The position numbers were made by a program, and so were the translations under genes. This document shows, piece after piece, positions 7,410 through 15,200 of a stretch of DNA of 32,364 bases; the stretch's first letter is position 1, and every line of letters begins with the position of its first letter. The notes under the pieces were generated by a model. That model saw only the letters and a list, made by a program, of their open reading frames with translations. It did no database searches and had not been told where the DNA came from. Source of the DNA: Bacillota bacterium (GTDB lineage Bacteria; Planctomycetota; UBA8108; UBA1146); NCBI GenBank assembly GCA_003973385.1, contig QNYK01000037.1, positions 1-32,364 of the forward strand, given 5' to 3'.

Positions 7410-8045
7410 TTATTTCAGACTTTCTTCCACGATCAGGTAGGTCCCCGGCGAACCGGGCACAGCTCCGCGAACGATGAGCAAGTTCTGCTCGCTGTCGCAT
7501 TGCACTACCTTGAGGTTTCTGACCTTGACCTTGGCACTACCCATCTGGCCAGCCATCTTCTTGCCCTTGATCACCCTGCCCGGATCTTGTGATTGTCCGG
7601 TTGACCCGATGGTTCGCTTACTCTTCGAGCCGTGACCCTGCGGACCGATGTGGTGATTCCAGCGCTTGACGGTTCCCGCAAATCCTTTTCCCTTACTGAC
7701 GCCCTGGACATCGACCTGCTCGACCCCATCAAAGAGGGAAAGATTGAAGTCCTGGCCCTGCTCCAATTCCTGATCATCAAAGAGCGGAATCTCGCGGACC
7801 ATCTTTTTTGGGCCACACCCGGCCTTCTCGAACACGCCAGTTCTGGGTTTGGTGGCTTCCTTGTGTGTCGCATCAAATCCAACCTGAAGTGCCTCGTAGC
7901 CGTCCTTTTCGAGGCCCTTGACCTGCAGCACGGTGCAGGGCCCAGCCTCGATGAGGGTCACAGGGACCCAGTTGCCCGAATCATCGAACATCTGGGACAT
8001 TCCCAGTTTCTTGCCGAGGATCGTCTTTCGAATTCTCGGAGCCAT
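7410..8045 (-). CDS. rplC: 50S ribosomal protein L3
   Basis: This is a 211-residue L3, an assembly initiator whose central extension reaches the peptidyl transferase centre. ILGKKLGMSQMFDDSGNWVPVTLIEAGPCTV at the start and GSTGQSQDPGRVIKGKKMAGQMG are diagnostic; the second includes the glutamine that is methylated by PrmB in E. coli. GVSKGKGFAGTVKRW is also typical. ATG at 8045 with AGGA upstream starts MAPRIRK. It follows rpsJ by 8 nt. Confidence 0.97.
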   Translation of the reverse strand: MAPRIRKTILGKKLGMSQMFDDSGNWVPVTLIEAGPCTVLQVKGLEKDGYEALQVGFDATHKEATKPRTGVFEKAGCGPKKMVREIPLFDDQELEQGQDFNLSLFDGVEQVDVQGVSKGKGFAGTVKRWNHHIGPQGHGSKSKRTIGSTGQSQDPGRVIKGKKMAGQMGSAKVKVRNLKVVQCDSEQNLLIVRGAVPGSPGTYLIVEESLK

Positions 8046-8053
8046 GGGTCCTC

Positions 8054-8362
8054 CTAGATCTTGATCCGGATGTTGACGCCAGCAGGCATGTTGATCTTGG
8101 TGAGGGCATCCATCGTCTTAGAACTCGCTTCACTGATCTCGATGACGCGCTTGTGCGTACGCATCTCAAACTGCTCACGTGACTTCTTGTTGACATGGGG
8201 TGAACGCAGGACGGTGTACCGCTCGATGCGTGTCGGCAAGGGAATCGGACCGTGTACGCGGGCGCCTGTTCGCTTCGCAGTTTCCACGATGGAAGCGGAG
8301 GCCCCATCGAGGACCTTATGGTCGTAGGCTTCCATGCGAATCCGGATCTTATTCTTCTGCAT
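8054..8362 (-). CDS. rpsJ: 30S ribosomal protein S10 (NusE)
   Basis: This is a 102-residue S10 and the first gene of the S10 operon. S10 belongs to the small-subunit head and, as NusE, links NusB and NusG to RNA polymerase. [39 protein letters not shown] and [23 protein letters not shown] are unmistakable. ATG at 8362 gives [10 protein letters not shown] with GGGAG 9 nt upstream; the longer in-frame ATG at 8407 is rejected because the added residues are not S10-like. It is preceded by a leader of about 540 nt and a strong promoter. Confidence 0.98.
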   Translation of the reverse strand: MQKNKIRIRMEAYDHKVLDGASASIVETAKRTGARVHGPIPLPTRIERYTVLRSPHVNKKSREQFEMRTHKRVIEISEASSKTMDALTKINMPAGVNIRIKI

Positions 8363-8904
8363 TGCCACGGTCTCTCCCGATTCCCTGCACGTCCTTGACC
8401 GACCCACCGTCGATCACTGCCGCTCGATCACTGCCGCTCGATCACTGCCCCTCGATCAACGCTCCAGCACACCCGTGCTGCGACGCGTACTGTCCATCAC
8501 CTCACCGCCATTACGGTTGTTGCGACAGATCTCCCGAGCAGGCCGTGGAACTCCACGAACTACCGTGCCGAAAGACCGACCGAGGCGGCGTACTGCCCGG
8601 TCCGGACTCGGCACCTGCGCGATTCCCAATCTGCCAAAGAACAACCGATCGCATCGAATACGGATCGGACTGAGTCTCTCACAGCACCAGATTCTCGTCT
8701 ACAACCACGGCCACGGTCCGAGAATTATGCGGACCACGCCTTTCATCGCTCGAGTTGAACCGATCGATGTGGCTGCTGACGCTCGCCTCAAGTCTCGCTC
8801 GCCACAAACTTTCGGGCGAACCGTTGCGGTCCTTCTCTCCCGATGGGAGGGAGCCGACCCGGGTCCGACTCTGACCGTCTGGGCATCATCGTCGAAAGCG
8901 TGTG
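8363..8904 (-). promoter_or_regulatory. Long untranslated leader of the S10 operon
   Basis: This stretch between the promoter at 8905-8932 and rpsJ has no ORF with family resemblance or a supported ribosome binding site, so I read it as a 5' leader of about 540 nt. It contains hairpins with arms CTCCC/GGGAG (8837-8849), GGTCCG/CGGACC (8715-8735) and CAGCAC/GTGCTG (8465-8480), then a 14-bp tandem repeat (8411-8465). In E. coli the S10 leader mediates L4 autocontrol. Whether this one does is unknown; no similarity is claimed. Confidence 0.5.
8411..8465. repeat. 14-bp tandem repeat in the S10 leader
   Basis: The unit CGATCACTGCCGCT occurs twice exactly (8411-8424, 8425-8438), once with one change (8439-8452), and a degenerate fourth copy starts at 8453. 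The unit length is not a multiple of three and no gene spans it. It lies 49-103 nt before the rpsJ start codon. Each copy carries a GATC. Confidence 0.85.
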
Positions 8905-8932
8905 ATTGTAAGAACCTGAGCAGGACTGTCAA
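8905..8932 (-). promoter_or_regulatory. Sigma70-type promoter of the S10/spc operon
   Basis: On the minus strand TTGACA (8932-8927) and TACAAT (8910-8905) are separated by exactly 16 bp. That is a perfect -35 and a five-of-six -10. It lies just downstream of the EF-G stop and points at rpsJ with no other gene between, so it is the likely main promoter for the 18 ribosomal genes downstream. The start point would be near 8898. Confidence 0.75.
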
Positions 8933-8997
8933 CGCTGACAGGACAATTATGGCCGATTCAGACCTAATTTCGAGGTCACCGTGGGGGCCGCTCTGGC

Positions 8998-11049
8998 TCA
9001 GTAGCGGAAACGCTCTGCGACCTCGTCCGGGGCGGCCGAAAATCCTACCGGCTCCATGGAGACACTGGCACGGCCCTGAGAGAGGGATCGTAATGAGGTC
9101 GTGTAGCCAAATACCTCCGCCAGCGGCACTGTGCCCTCGATCTTGCGCAATTCCTGCCCCAGATCGACCTTCTCGATCTGAGCTCGACGCCGCACCAGGT
9201 CCTGGTGGATCGCCCCGAAGTAGTTCTCGGGGGTGGAGACCTGAAACGCCATCAATGGCTCGAGAAGCAGGTCTCCTGCCTTCTCATGGGCACCCTGAAA
9301 GGCCTCCCTGGTAGCCATGGATAGGCCCGCTTCCGTGGTTTCGGGAGTCACGGGAGACAACTGGATCTGCGCCTGCACCCGGATGAAGGGGAAGCCGAGG
9401 TCACCCCCGCCACTGAGGCAGGATCGGACGGTGTCCTCGACAGCCTGGGTCCACTCGGGGGCGATCAGCGGCTTGCCTCCGACCCAGTCGATGTCGGAGA
9501 ACCCTTCCTCCTCCAGTTCGTAGGGGACCAGGGTCACCTTCGCCTCACCAAAGTGCTCCTTGCCGCCGAGCAGCCTCTCGACCCGCACCGTTGCAGAACC
9601 TTTTCTGGCAACCATCTGACGGTACGCCACACGCGGCTTCCCGATGTTGGCATCGATCTTGAAGTCTCGTTCGAGTCGATTGCGAATCACCTCGAGGTGG
9701 AGTTCACCCATCCCCGACATCACGAATTGCCCTGTTTCACGGTTCACTTCCAGATTGAATGTCGGATCCTCTCTCTCGATGCGGCTGAGAACCTCCTGCA
9801 ACTTGTCCCTATCGTTGCTGGATCTTGGCTCCACCGCCATCGAGATGACGGTCTCGGGGAACACCGGCTCCTCTAGCATCACCTGGTGCTTGGCATCGCA
9901 AAGTGTATCTCCGGTGCCGCTGAAGCGAGGGCCTGTCACTGCGACGATGTCTCCGGCCACGGTTCGGTCGAGATTCTCGCGCGCATTGGCATGCATCCTG
10001 TGCATCGAGTTGATGCGTTCCCGCTTGCCCGTGCGCGGATTCATGGCAGTCTTGCCTCGCTCCAGAGATCCGGAATAGACCCGCATGTAGAGCAGTTCAC
10101 CATGTGGATCGATCTGAACCTTGAACAGAAGTGCACTGAATGGCTCCTGCTCGGTGCAAGTCACTGTCACGGGGTCACCGTTTGAAGGCTTTCTGGCCTC
10201 GATGGTCGCCACATCTTCAGGAGAAGGAAGGTAGTGGATCACCGCATCGAGCAGTGGCTGTATCCCCTTGTTCCCGAGCGCACTACCGGCCAGAACGGGG
10301 ACCCAGATCTGTTCGATGGTGCCTGCTCGAATCGCACCCCGCAGGAGTTCAACATCGACCTCTTCACCCTCGATGAACTTTTCCATCACTGACTCATCGT
10401 GGTCTGCGACCTGTTCGAGTAACTCCAGGCGATACAATTCGGCGGTCTCGACCATCTCCGCTTCAATCTCGGAATCCACCACCTTCGCTCCGAGACTTTC
10501 CTCGTCGAATGAGTACTGACGCATCGTGACCAGGTCGATCACGGCGCGGAACTCGGACTCGGTTCCCACCGGGATGTTGAGTGGCAGTACCCTGCAATTG
10601 AGGCCTTCTGCAATATTGTCGACAACGCGGAAGAAGTCCGCCCCGACGCGATCGAGTTTGTTGATGAAAGCGATGCGAGGAACCTTGTAATGATTGGCCT
10701 GACGCCAAACAGTTTCCGACTGCGCCTGCACCCCTGCTACTCCGCAGAAGACACCGATCGCGCCATCGAGAACGCGAAGAGATCGTTCCACTTCAGCGGT
10801 GAAATCAACATGACCGGGAGTGTCGATCAGATTCACGACGCAGTCTGCCCACTCGAATGTGGTCGCTGCACTGGTGATCGTGATGCCACGCTCTTGCTCC
10901 TCGACGAGCCAGTCCATGTGAGCGCTGCCATCGTGGACCTCGCCCATCCTGTACTCTTTACCGGAGTAGTAGAGAAACCGCTCGGACACGGTTGTCTTAC
11001 CCGCATCGATATGAGCGATGATTCCGATATTTCTTGTCGCCTTTTTCAT
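8998..11049 (-). CDS. fusA: Elongation factor G-like translational GTPase, divergent domain IV
   Basis: The 683-residue product has an intact EF-G GTPase domain: P-loop AHIDAGKTT (12-20), switch I ERGITITSAAT (53-63), DTPGH (76-80) and NKLD (130-133). Domains II-V follow, with NSMHRMHANARENLDRTVAGDI and VPLAEVFGYTTSLRSLSQGRAS. Position after rpsL-rpsG is that of fusA. Domain IV is unusual. The first tip loop reads GGKEHFGEA (495-503) where translocating EF-G has GGRGQYG, and around residues 565-574 (SPVTPETTEA) I find no counterpart of E. coli His583. It may therefore be one of the EF-G paralogues (EF-G2 or spdEFG types) rather than the main translocase. A terminator separates it from rpsG, and a candidate promoter precedes it. 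Confidence 0.9.
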   Translation of the reverse strand: MKKATRNIGIIAHIDAGKTTVSERFLYYSGKEYRMGEVHDGSAHMDWLVEEQERGITITSAATTFEWADCVVNLIDTPGHVDFTAEVERSLRVLDGAIGVFCGVAGVQAQSETVWRQANHYKVPRIAFINKLDRVGADFFRVVDNIAEGLNCRVLPLNIPVGTESEFRAVIDLVTMRQYSFDEESLGAKVVDSEIEAEMVETAELYRLELLEQVADHDESVMEKFIEGEEVDVELLRGAIRAGTIEQIWVPVLAGSALGNKGIQPLLDAVIHYLPSPEDVATIEARKPSNGDPVTVTCTEQEPFSALLFKVQIDPHGELLYMRVYSGSLERGKTAMNPRTGKRERINSMHRMHANARENLDRTVAGDIVAVTGPRFSGTGDTLCDAKHQVMLEEPVFPETVISMAVEPRSSNDRDKLQEVLSRIEREDPTFNLEVNRETGQFVMSGMGELHLEVIRNRLERDFKIDANIGKPRVAYRQMVARKGSATVRVERLLGGKEHFGEAKVTLVPYELEEEGFSDIDWVGGKPLIAPEWTQAVEDTVRSCLSGGGDLGFPFIRVQAQIQLSPVTPETTEAGLSMATREAFQGAHEKAGDLLLEPLMAFQVSTPENYFGAIHQDLVRRRAQIEKVDLGQELRKIEGTVPLAEVFGYTTSLRSLSQGRASVSMEPVGFSAAPDEVAERFRY

Positions 11050-11096
11050 TGTCTCGATCCTGCTGTCTGAGGCTGACGAGGTGGTGGCTACTGCAG

Positions 11097-11125
11097 ATTC
11101 TCCGTCAATCGACAGTTTCTCTCAA
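11097..11125 (-). promoter_or_regulatory. Candidate promoter of the EF-G gene
   Basis: TTGAGA (11125-11120) and GAGAAT (11102-11097) have a 17-bp spacer. They match the sigma70 consensus in five and four positions. The site lies between the rpsG terminator and the EF-G start, about 50 nt before the ATG, which is where an independent promoter would be required. The -10 match is only moderate. Confidence 0.4.
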
Positions 11126-11151
11126 GTGAAGGTGGCGATCCTTGCTGGATG

Positions 11152-11192
11152 AAAAAATCACCCTCGCGCCTTCTGTCGAGGCGCGAGGGTGA
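11152..11192 (-). terminator. Intrinsic terminator after rpsG
   Basis: A 13-bp perfect stem (11158-11170 with 11180-11192, arms TCACCCTCGCGCC and complement, 9-nt loop) is followed on the minus strand by six T residues (11157-11152). It is a textbook Rho-independent terminator in the rpsG-fusA gap. It should end or strongly attenuate transcripts from the rpoBC-rpsLG unit before EF-G. Confidence 0.93.
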
Positions 11193-11276
11193 CTCCAGTC
11201 GTCATTTCATGCGGTAGATACTCCAGATGCGGCACCAGGGTTCAATTCCCCTGGAGTGGGCCACTCCTGCGGTTTC

Positions 11277-11774
11277 TTACCAGGCGTAGTGAGCAAACAG
11301 CTTGTTAGCCTCGGCCATCTTGTGGGTGTTTTCGCGCCAGGTGACCGACGCTCCTTCTCTGCGGAAAGCCTGGGCCAGCTCGTCTGCAATACGCTCTGCC
11401 ATCGGCTTGCCACTTCGACCTCGACAGGTATCGATGATGGTGCGGATCGCAAGCGCCTGGGCGCGACGACGGCTCACCTCGATCGGGACCTGATAGGTGG
11501 CTCCACCGACCCTGCGAGAACGCACTTCCACCTGGGGCATCACATTCTGAAGCGCCGCCAGGAACGTATCGAGAGGCTCATTGTCTGTGACCTTCTTTGC
11601 GAGGATATCCATCGCTTCGTAGAAGATCGCACTCGCGACAGCCTTCTTACCGTCCCACATCAATCGATTGATGAACTTGGTCACCACCATGCTGTTGAAG
11701 CGGGGATCAGGTTTCTGGAACCGCTGAGTTGAGCGGAACTTCTGCTTCGCGACCTTGCTCTTTTTCTTTGCCAA
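11277..11774 (-). CDS. rpsG: 30S ribosomal protein S7
   Basis: The 165-residue product matches S7, which nucleates the small-subunit head and lines the E site. FINRLMWDGKKAVA, PQVEVRSRRVGGATYQVPIEV, ALAIRTIIDTCRGR, MAERIADELAQA and HKMAEANKLFAHYAW are characteristic. The start is TTG at 11774: the first ATG is codon 29, which would remove the conserved PDPRFNS region. AGGAG lies 6 nt before the TTG. Its N-terminus is Lys-rich (AKKKSKVAKQK). It starts 14 nt after rpsL. In E. coli S7 represses the str operon. Confidence 0.95.
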   Translation of the reverse strand: MAKKKSKVAKQKFRSTQRFQKPDPRFNSMVVTKFINRLMWDGKKAVASAIFYEAMDILAKKVTDNEPLDTFLAALQNVMPQVEVRSRRVGGATYQVPIEVSRRRAQALAIRTIIDTCRGRSGKPMAERIADELAQAFRREGASVTWRENTHKMAEANKLFAHYAW

Positions 11775-11788
11775 AGGAGGCTCCTGCT

Positions 11789-12157
11789 TTACTTCTTTTT
11801 CTTGCCGTATTTGGAACGGCCTTGCTTACGATCATCGACACCTGAGCAATCGAGTGTTCCCCGAACGATGTGATACCGAACACCGGGAAGATCCCGGACT
11901 CGCCCACCCCTGACCAGCACGATCGAGTGCTCCTGCAGGTTATGGCCCTCTCCACCGATGTAGGCGGTGATCTCCTTGCCATTTGAAAGGCGCACACGAG
12001 CTACCTTTCTCAGCGCAGAGTTCGGCTTCTTCGGGGTCTGGGTTTTTACCTGTAAGCAAACACCTCGACGCTGAGGACAGGACTCCAGCACCGGGGACTT
12101 GCTCTTGTTCAGTCGCTTCTTGCGGCCATTGCGGACCAACTGGTTGATCGTCGGCAT
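11789..12157 (-). CDS. rpsL: 30S ribosomal protein S12, with Arg88
   Basis: This is a 122-residue S12, the decoding-centre protein of the small subunit. [45 protein letters not shown] and the Lys-rich end fit the family, and the alignment to E. coli S12 is gap-free from residue 1 to 96. Lys43 and Asp89, the RimO methylthiolation site, are present. Residue 88 is Arg (codon CGG) where Lys is usual. K88R is a well-known streptomycin resistance substitution in other bacteria. It lies 69 nt after rpoC with no terminator, so it is co-transcribed with rpoBC. Confidence 0.97.
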   Translation of the reverse strand: MPTINQLVRNGRKKRLNKSKSPVLESCPQRRGVCLQVKTQTPKKPNSALRKVARVRLSNGKEITAYIGGEGHNLQEHSIVLVRGGRVRDLPGVRYHIVRGTLDCSGVDDRKQGRSKYGKKKK

Positions 12158-12226
12158 ACCTTCTCGTTCTCCAATGAACCCGTTTGTGCCCAGGGCTACC
12201 CCTGAGTACGGCCCGGCATTCTAACC

Positions 12227-15200
12227 CTACTCGACTTCTTCATCTCCCGATTTTGGTGCTTCTTCGGCGGGTATCTCGGAGATTTCTTCAGTCCCCTCAC
12301 CCGGATTCGGCACGATGCCGGGCTCCGAGGCGGTATCGACTGGCGGGACATCGGATGTGACATCTTCCACCAGATCCGCGACCTCGCCCTCGACTGCGAC
12401 CTCGCCCTCGACTGCGACCTCGCCCTCGACTGCGACCTCGCCCTCGACTGCGACCTCGCCCTCGACCGCGACCTCGCCCTCGACCGCGACCTCGCCGGGG
12501 GGGCTGGTTCCGGGTTCGACCTCGTCAGCCACACCGCTCTCTCCGACCAGGTCAACATCAGACACCTTCGATGCCGGATCTGACACTGCTCCACCCATCA
12601 AGAAATCTCTCAGCGGATCGCTCACTGCCTTCTTCGGCGACTTTTCCTCGCCGATGAGAACGCGTTCGCGCGTTTCCTTCACAATCGTTGGCGGCTCCGC
12701 CAGTTTGCGAACTCCCTTGTCGAAGTACCTGCGGTATCCAGTACCCGCTGGAATCATGTGACCCATGATCACATTTTCCTTGAGGCCAACCAGGTTGTCC
12801 TTCTTGCCGCTGAGTGCCGCTTCGGTCAGGACCTTGGTGGTTTCCTGGAAACTCGCCGCAGAGATGAAGCTGTCCGAGTTCACAGCAGCCTTGGTAATTC
12901 CCTGAAGCATCGGCTCGGCGCTGGGAGGCATCTTGCCCTCCTCCACCAGGTCAGAGCAGATCTTTTTGAATTTATGGCGGTCGACAACTGTATCGGGTAG
13001 CAAATCGCTGTCCCCGGGTTCCACGACAGATACATTTCGCATCATCTGAGCCACGATCGTCTCGATGTGCTTGTCATTGATGATCACATTCTGGGACAGG
13101 TACACGCCCTGGACCTCTTCGATCAGGTACCTCTGCACCTCGGCAGAGCCTTCGATCCTGAGGATATCCTTGGGCACCTTGTCTCCGTCTGTGAGGGGCT
13201 GCCCATGAATCACATTGTCGCCCTTGGTGACGCGGAAGTGCTTTCCAGGCGGGATCACATGCTCATAGATCTCGCCATCCGGCGTGACCACATTGATGAT
13301 CGCCTTGCCTCGCTTCTTCTCCCCCATCTCGATGACACCATCGACCTCCGCTATCACTGCTGGATTCTTCGGCTTTCGAACCTCGAAGATTTCCGTCACC
13401 CGCGGCAATCCACCGGTGATGTCCTGGGTACCCGTAATCTCTCTCGGTGACTTCGCCAGCAGATCTCCCGGATGGACCTTTTCGCCATCGGATACCTGGA
13501 TGAAGGCGCGCTCGGGAACGGGGTAGGCAGCCAGAATCTGTCCCTTCTTGCCGCTCCGGATGACGATCTGAGGGTGCAACTCACCCTTGTGCTCGAGGAT
13601 GACTCTACGATCCAGGTTGGATACTGGATCCTTCTCGACCTTGAGAGTAGCGCCTTCGACGATGTCCTCGTAGTCCACGACTCCCTCAACATCGGCGAGA
13701 ATCGACTGGGAGTGCGGGTCCCAGTCGTACAGTACCGTGCCTTTCTTGACCGCAGCTCCGTCCCGAACATGAAGCACTGCGCCCAGTTGCATTTCATGGG
13801 TGTCGAGTTCCTTGCCATCCTTGTTGACGATGGCCATCGTCGCCCTGCGACTGAGGACTATTTCATCACCGGACTTGCTGGTGACATGAGTTGTTTCACG
13901 CAGTTCGACCACGCCAGCTCGAGCAGCTTTGATGGTCGCTTCCTGCACTGACTTGGATGCGACCCCTCCGATGTGGAAGGTCCGCATCGTCAACTGAGTT
14001 CCCGGTTCCCCGATCGATTGCGCCGCGACAATCCCTACCGCCAGGCCCTGTTCGACCTCCTTTCCGGTAGAGAGATCCATTCCGTAACACTTGGCGCAGG
14101 ATCCGAGTGTTGCGTTACATGTCAGGGGACTTCTCACGAGAATCTTGTCGTGACCCAGCTCCTGAATTCGGTTGGCAATCTCGAAAGTGATCAGTCCATT
14201 GGCCTCGATGACGACTTCTCCTGAGATCGGATCCTTGATCTCTGCAACAGCTGTACGACCACGAATTCTCGCAGCCAGAGGAATCGCTTCCTTATCGCCT
14301 CGCTTCATAGCCTTCTTGGCAAGACCGTTCTTGGTTCCACAGTCTGCTCCGGTGATCACCACATTTTGAGCGACATCCGCGAGTTTCCTTGTCAGGTAGC
14401 CGGAGTCCGCAGTTTTCAGCGCGGTATCGGCGAGACCCTTTCGCGCTCCGTGAGTCGAGGAGAAGTACTCCAGCACTCGCAGTCCTTCACGGAACGATGC
14501 CTTGATGGGAGTCTCGATGATTTCACCCGATGGTTTTGCCATCAATCCACGCATGCCCGCGAGCTGCCTGATCTGGATGACACTACCCCGCGCACCGGAT
14601 TCGACCATCACATGAATCGGGTTGACATATGTATCACCGGGCCTGGTGTCCTCTTCGAGTTTTTTCATCAACATATCGCCGACTGCGTTGGTGGTATTTG
14701 TCCACCGGTCGATGATCTGGCTTCGGCGCTCATCGTTGGTGATCACACCATCCTCGTGTCTCTTCTGTATCGCTTCGACCTGAATTTGTGTGGCCTCGAT
14801 GTGAGCAAACTTATCCTCGGGCATACGCAGGTCATCGGAACTGAATGAGAGACCAGAACGAGTGGCTGCCTTGAATCCTAGATCCTTCATCTCGTCGAGG
14901 AACTGAAGCGTGACGCGACGTCCCAGGATCCTGAAGCAATCTGCAATGACCGCTTTCAGATCCTTCTTGGCGAGGGCGAAGTTGTAGAACGGCATGTCGG
15001 GATACCCGAGCAGATCGTTGAAGATGATGCGGCCAGGAGTGGTGACATAGAAGCCATGCTCGTCGGGCTGCTGCACCTTGCCGTGGGGGCAATGGACCAC
15101 CTTGTCAGCAGGCAACCTCACCTTGATGGATGCGTGACCATGCACCTTGTTGGCACCGAGGGCAGTATGGACCTCAGTGGCGCTGGAGAAGATGATCTCG

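Noticed and set aside
8456..8932. Two small minus-strand ORFs (62 and 77 codons) in the S10 leader
   Set aside because: No family resemblance and no suitable ribosome binding site. One starts at the -35 of the promoter and would lack an mRNA start. The 13-codon end of the other has poor spacing from GAGG.
11229..11276. tRNA-like segment on the plus strand, with GGTTCAATTCC resembling a T-loop
   Set aside because: The supposed acceptor 3' strand has no matching 5' strand within tRNA distance, the loop would be 8 nt, and there is no D- or anticodon arm. It is better explained as two short hairpins in the rpsG 3' region.
12315..12761. Plus-strand ORF with a Ser-Thr-Ala-Thr-Ser-Pro repeat, like a surface protein
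   Set aside because: It is the opposite strand of the 18-bp repeat in rpoC. The repeat keeps the antisense frame open by chance, and no ribosome binding site or family signal supports it.
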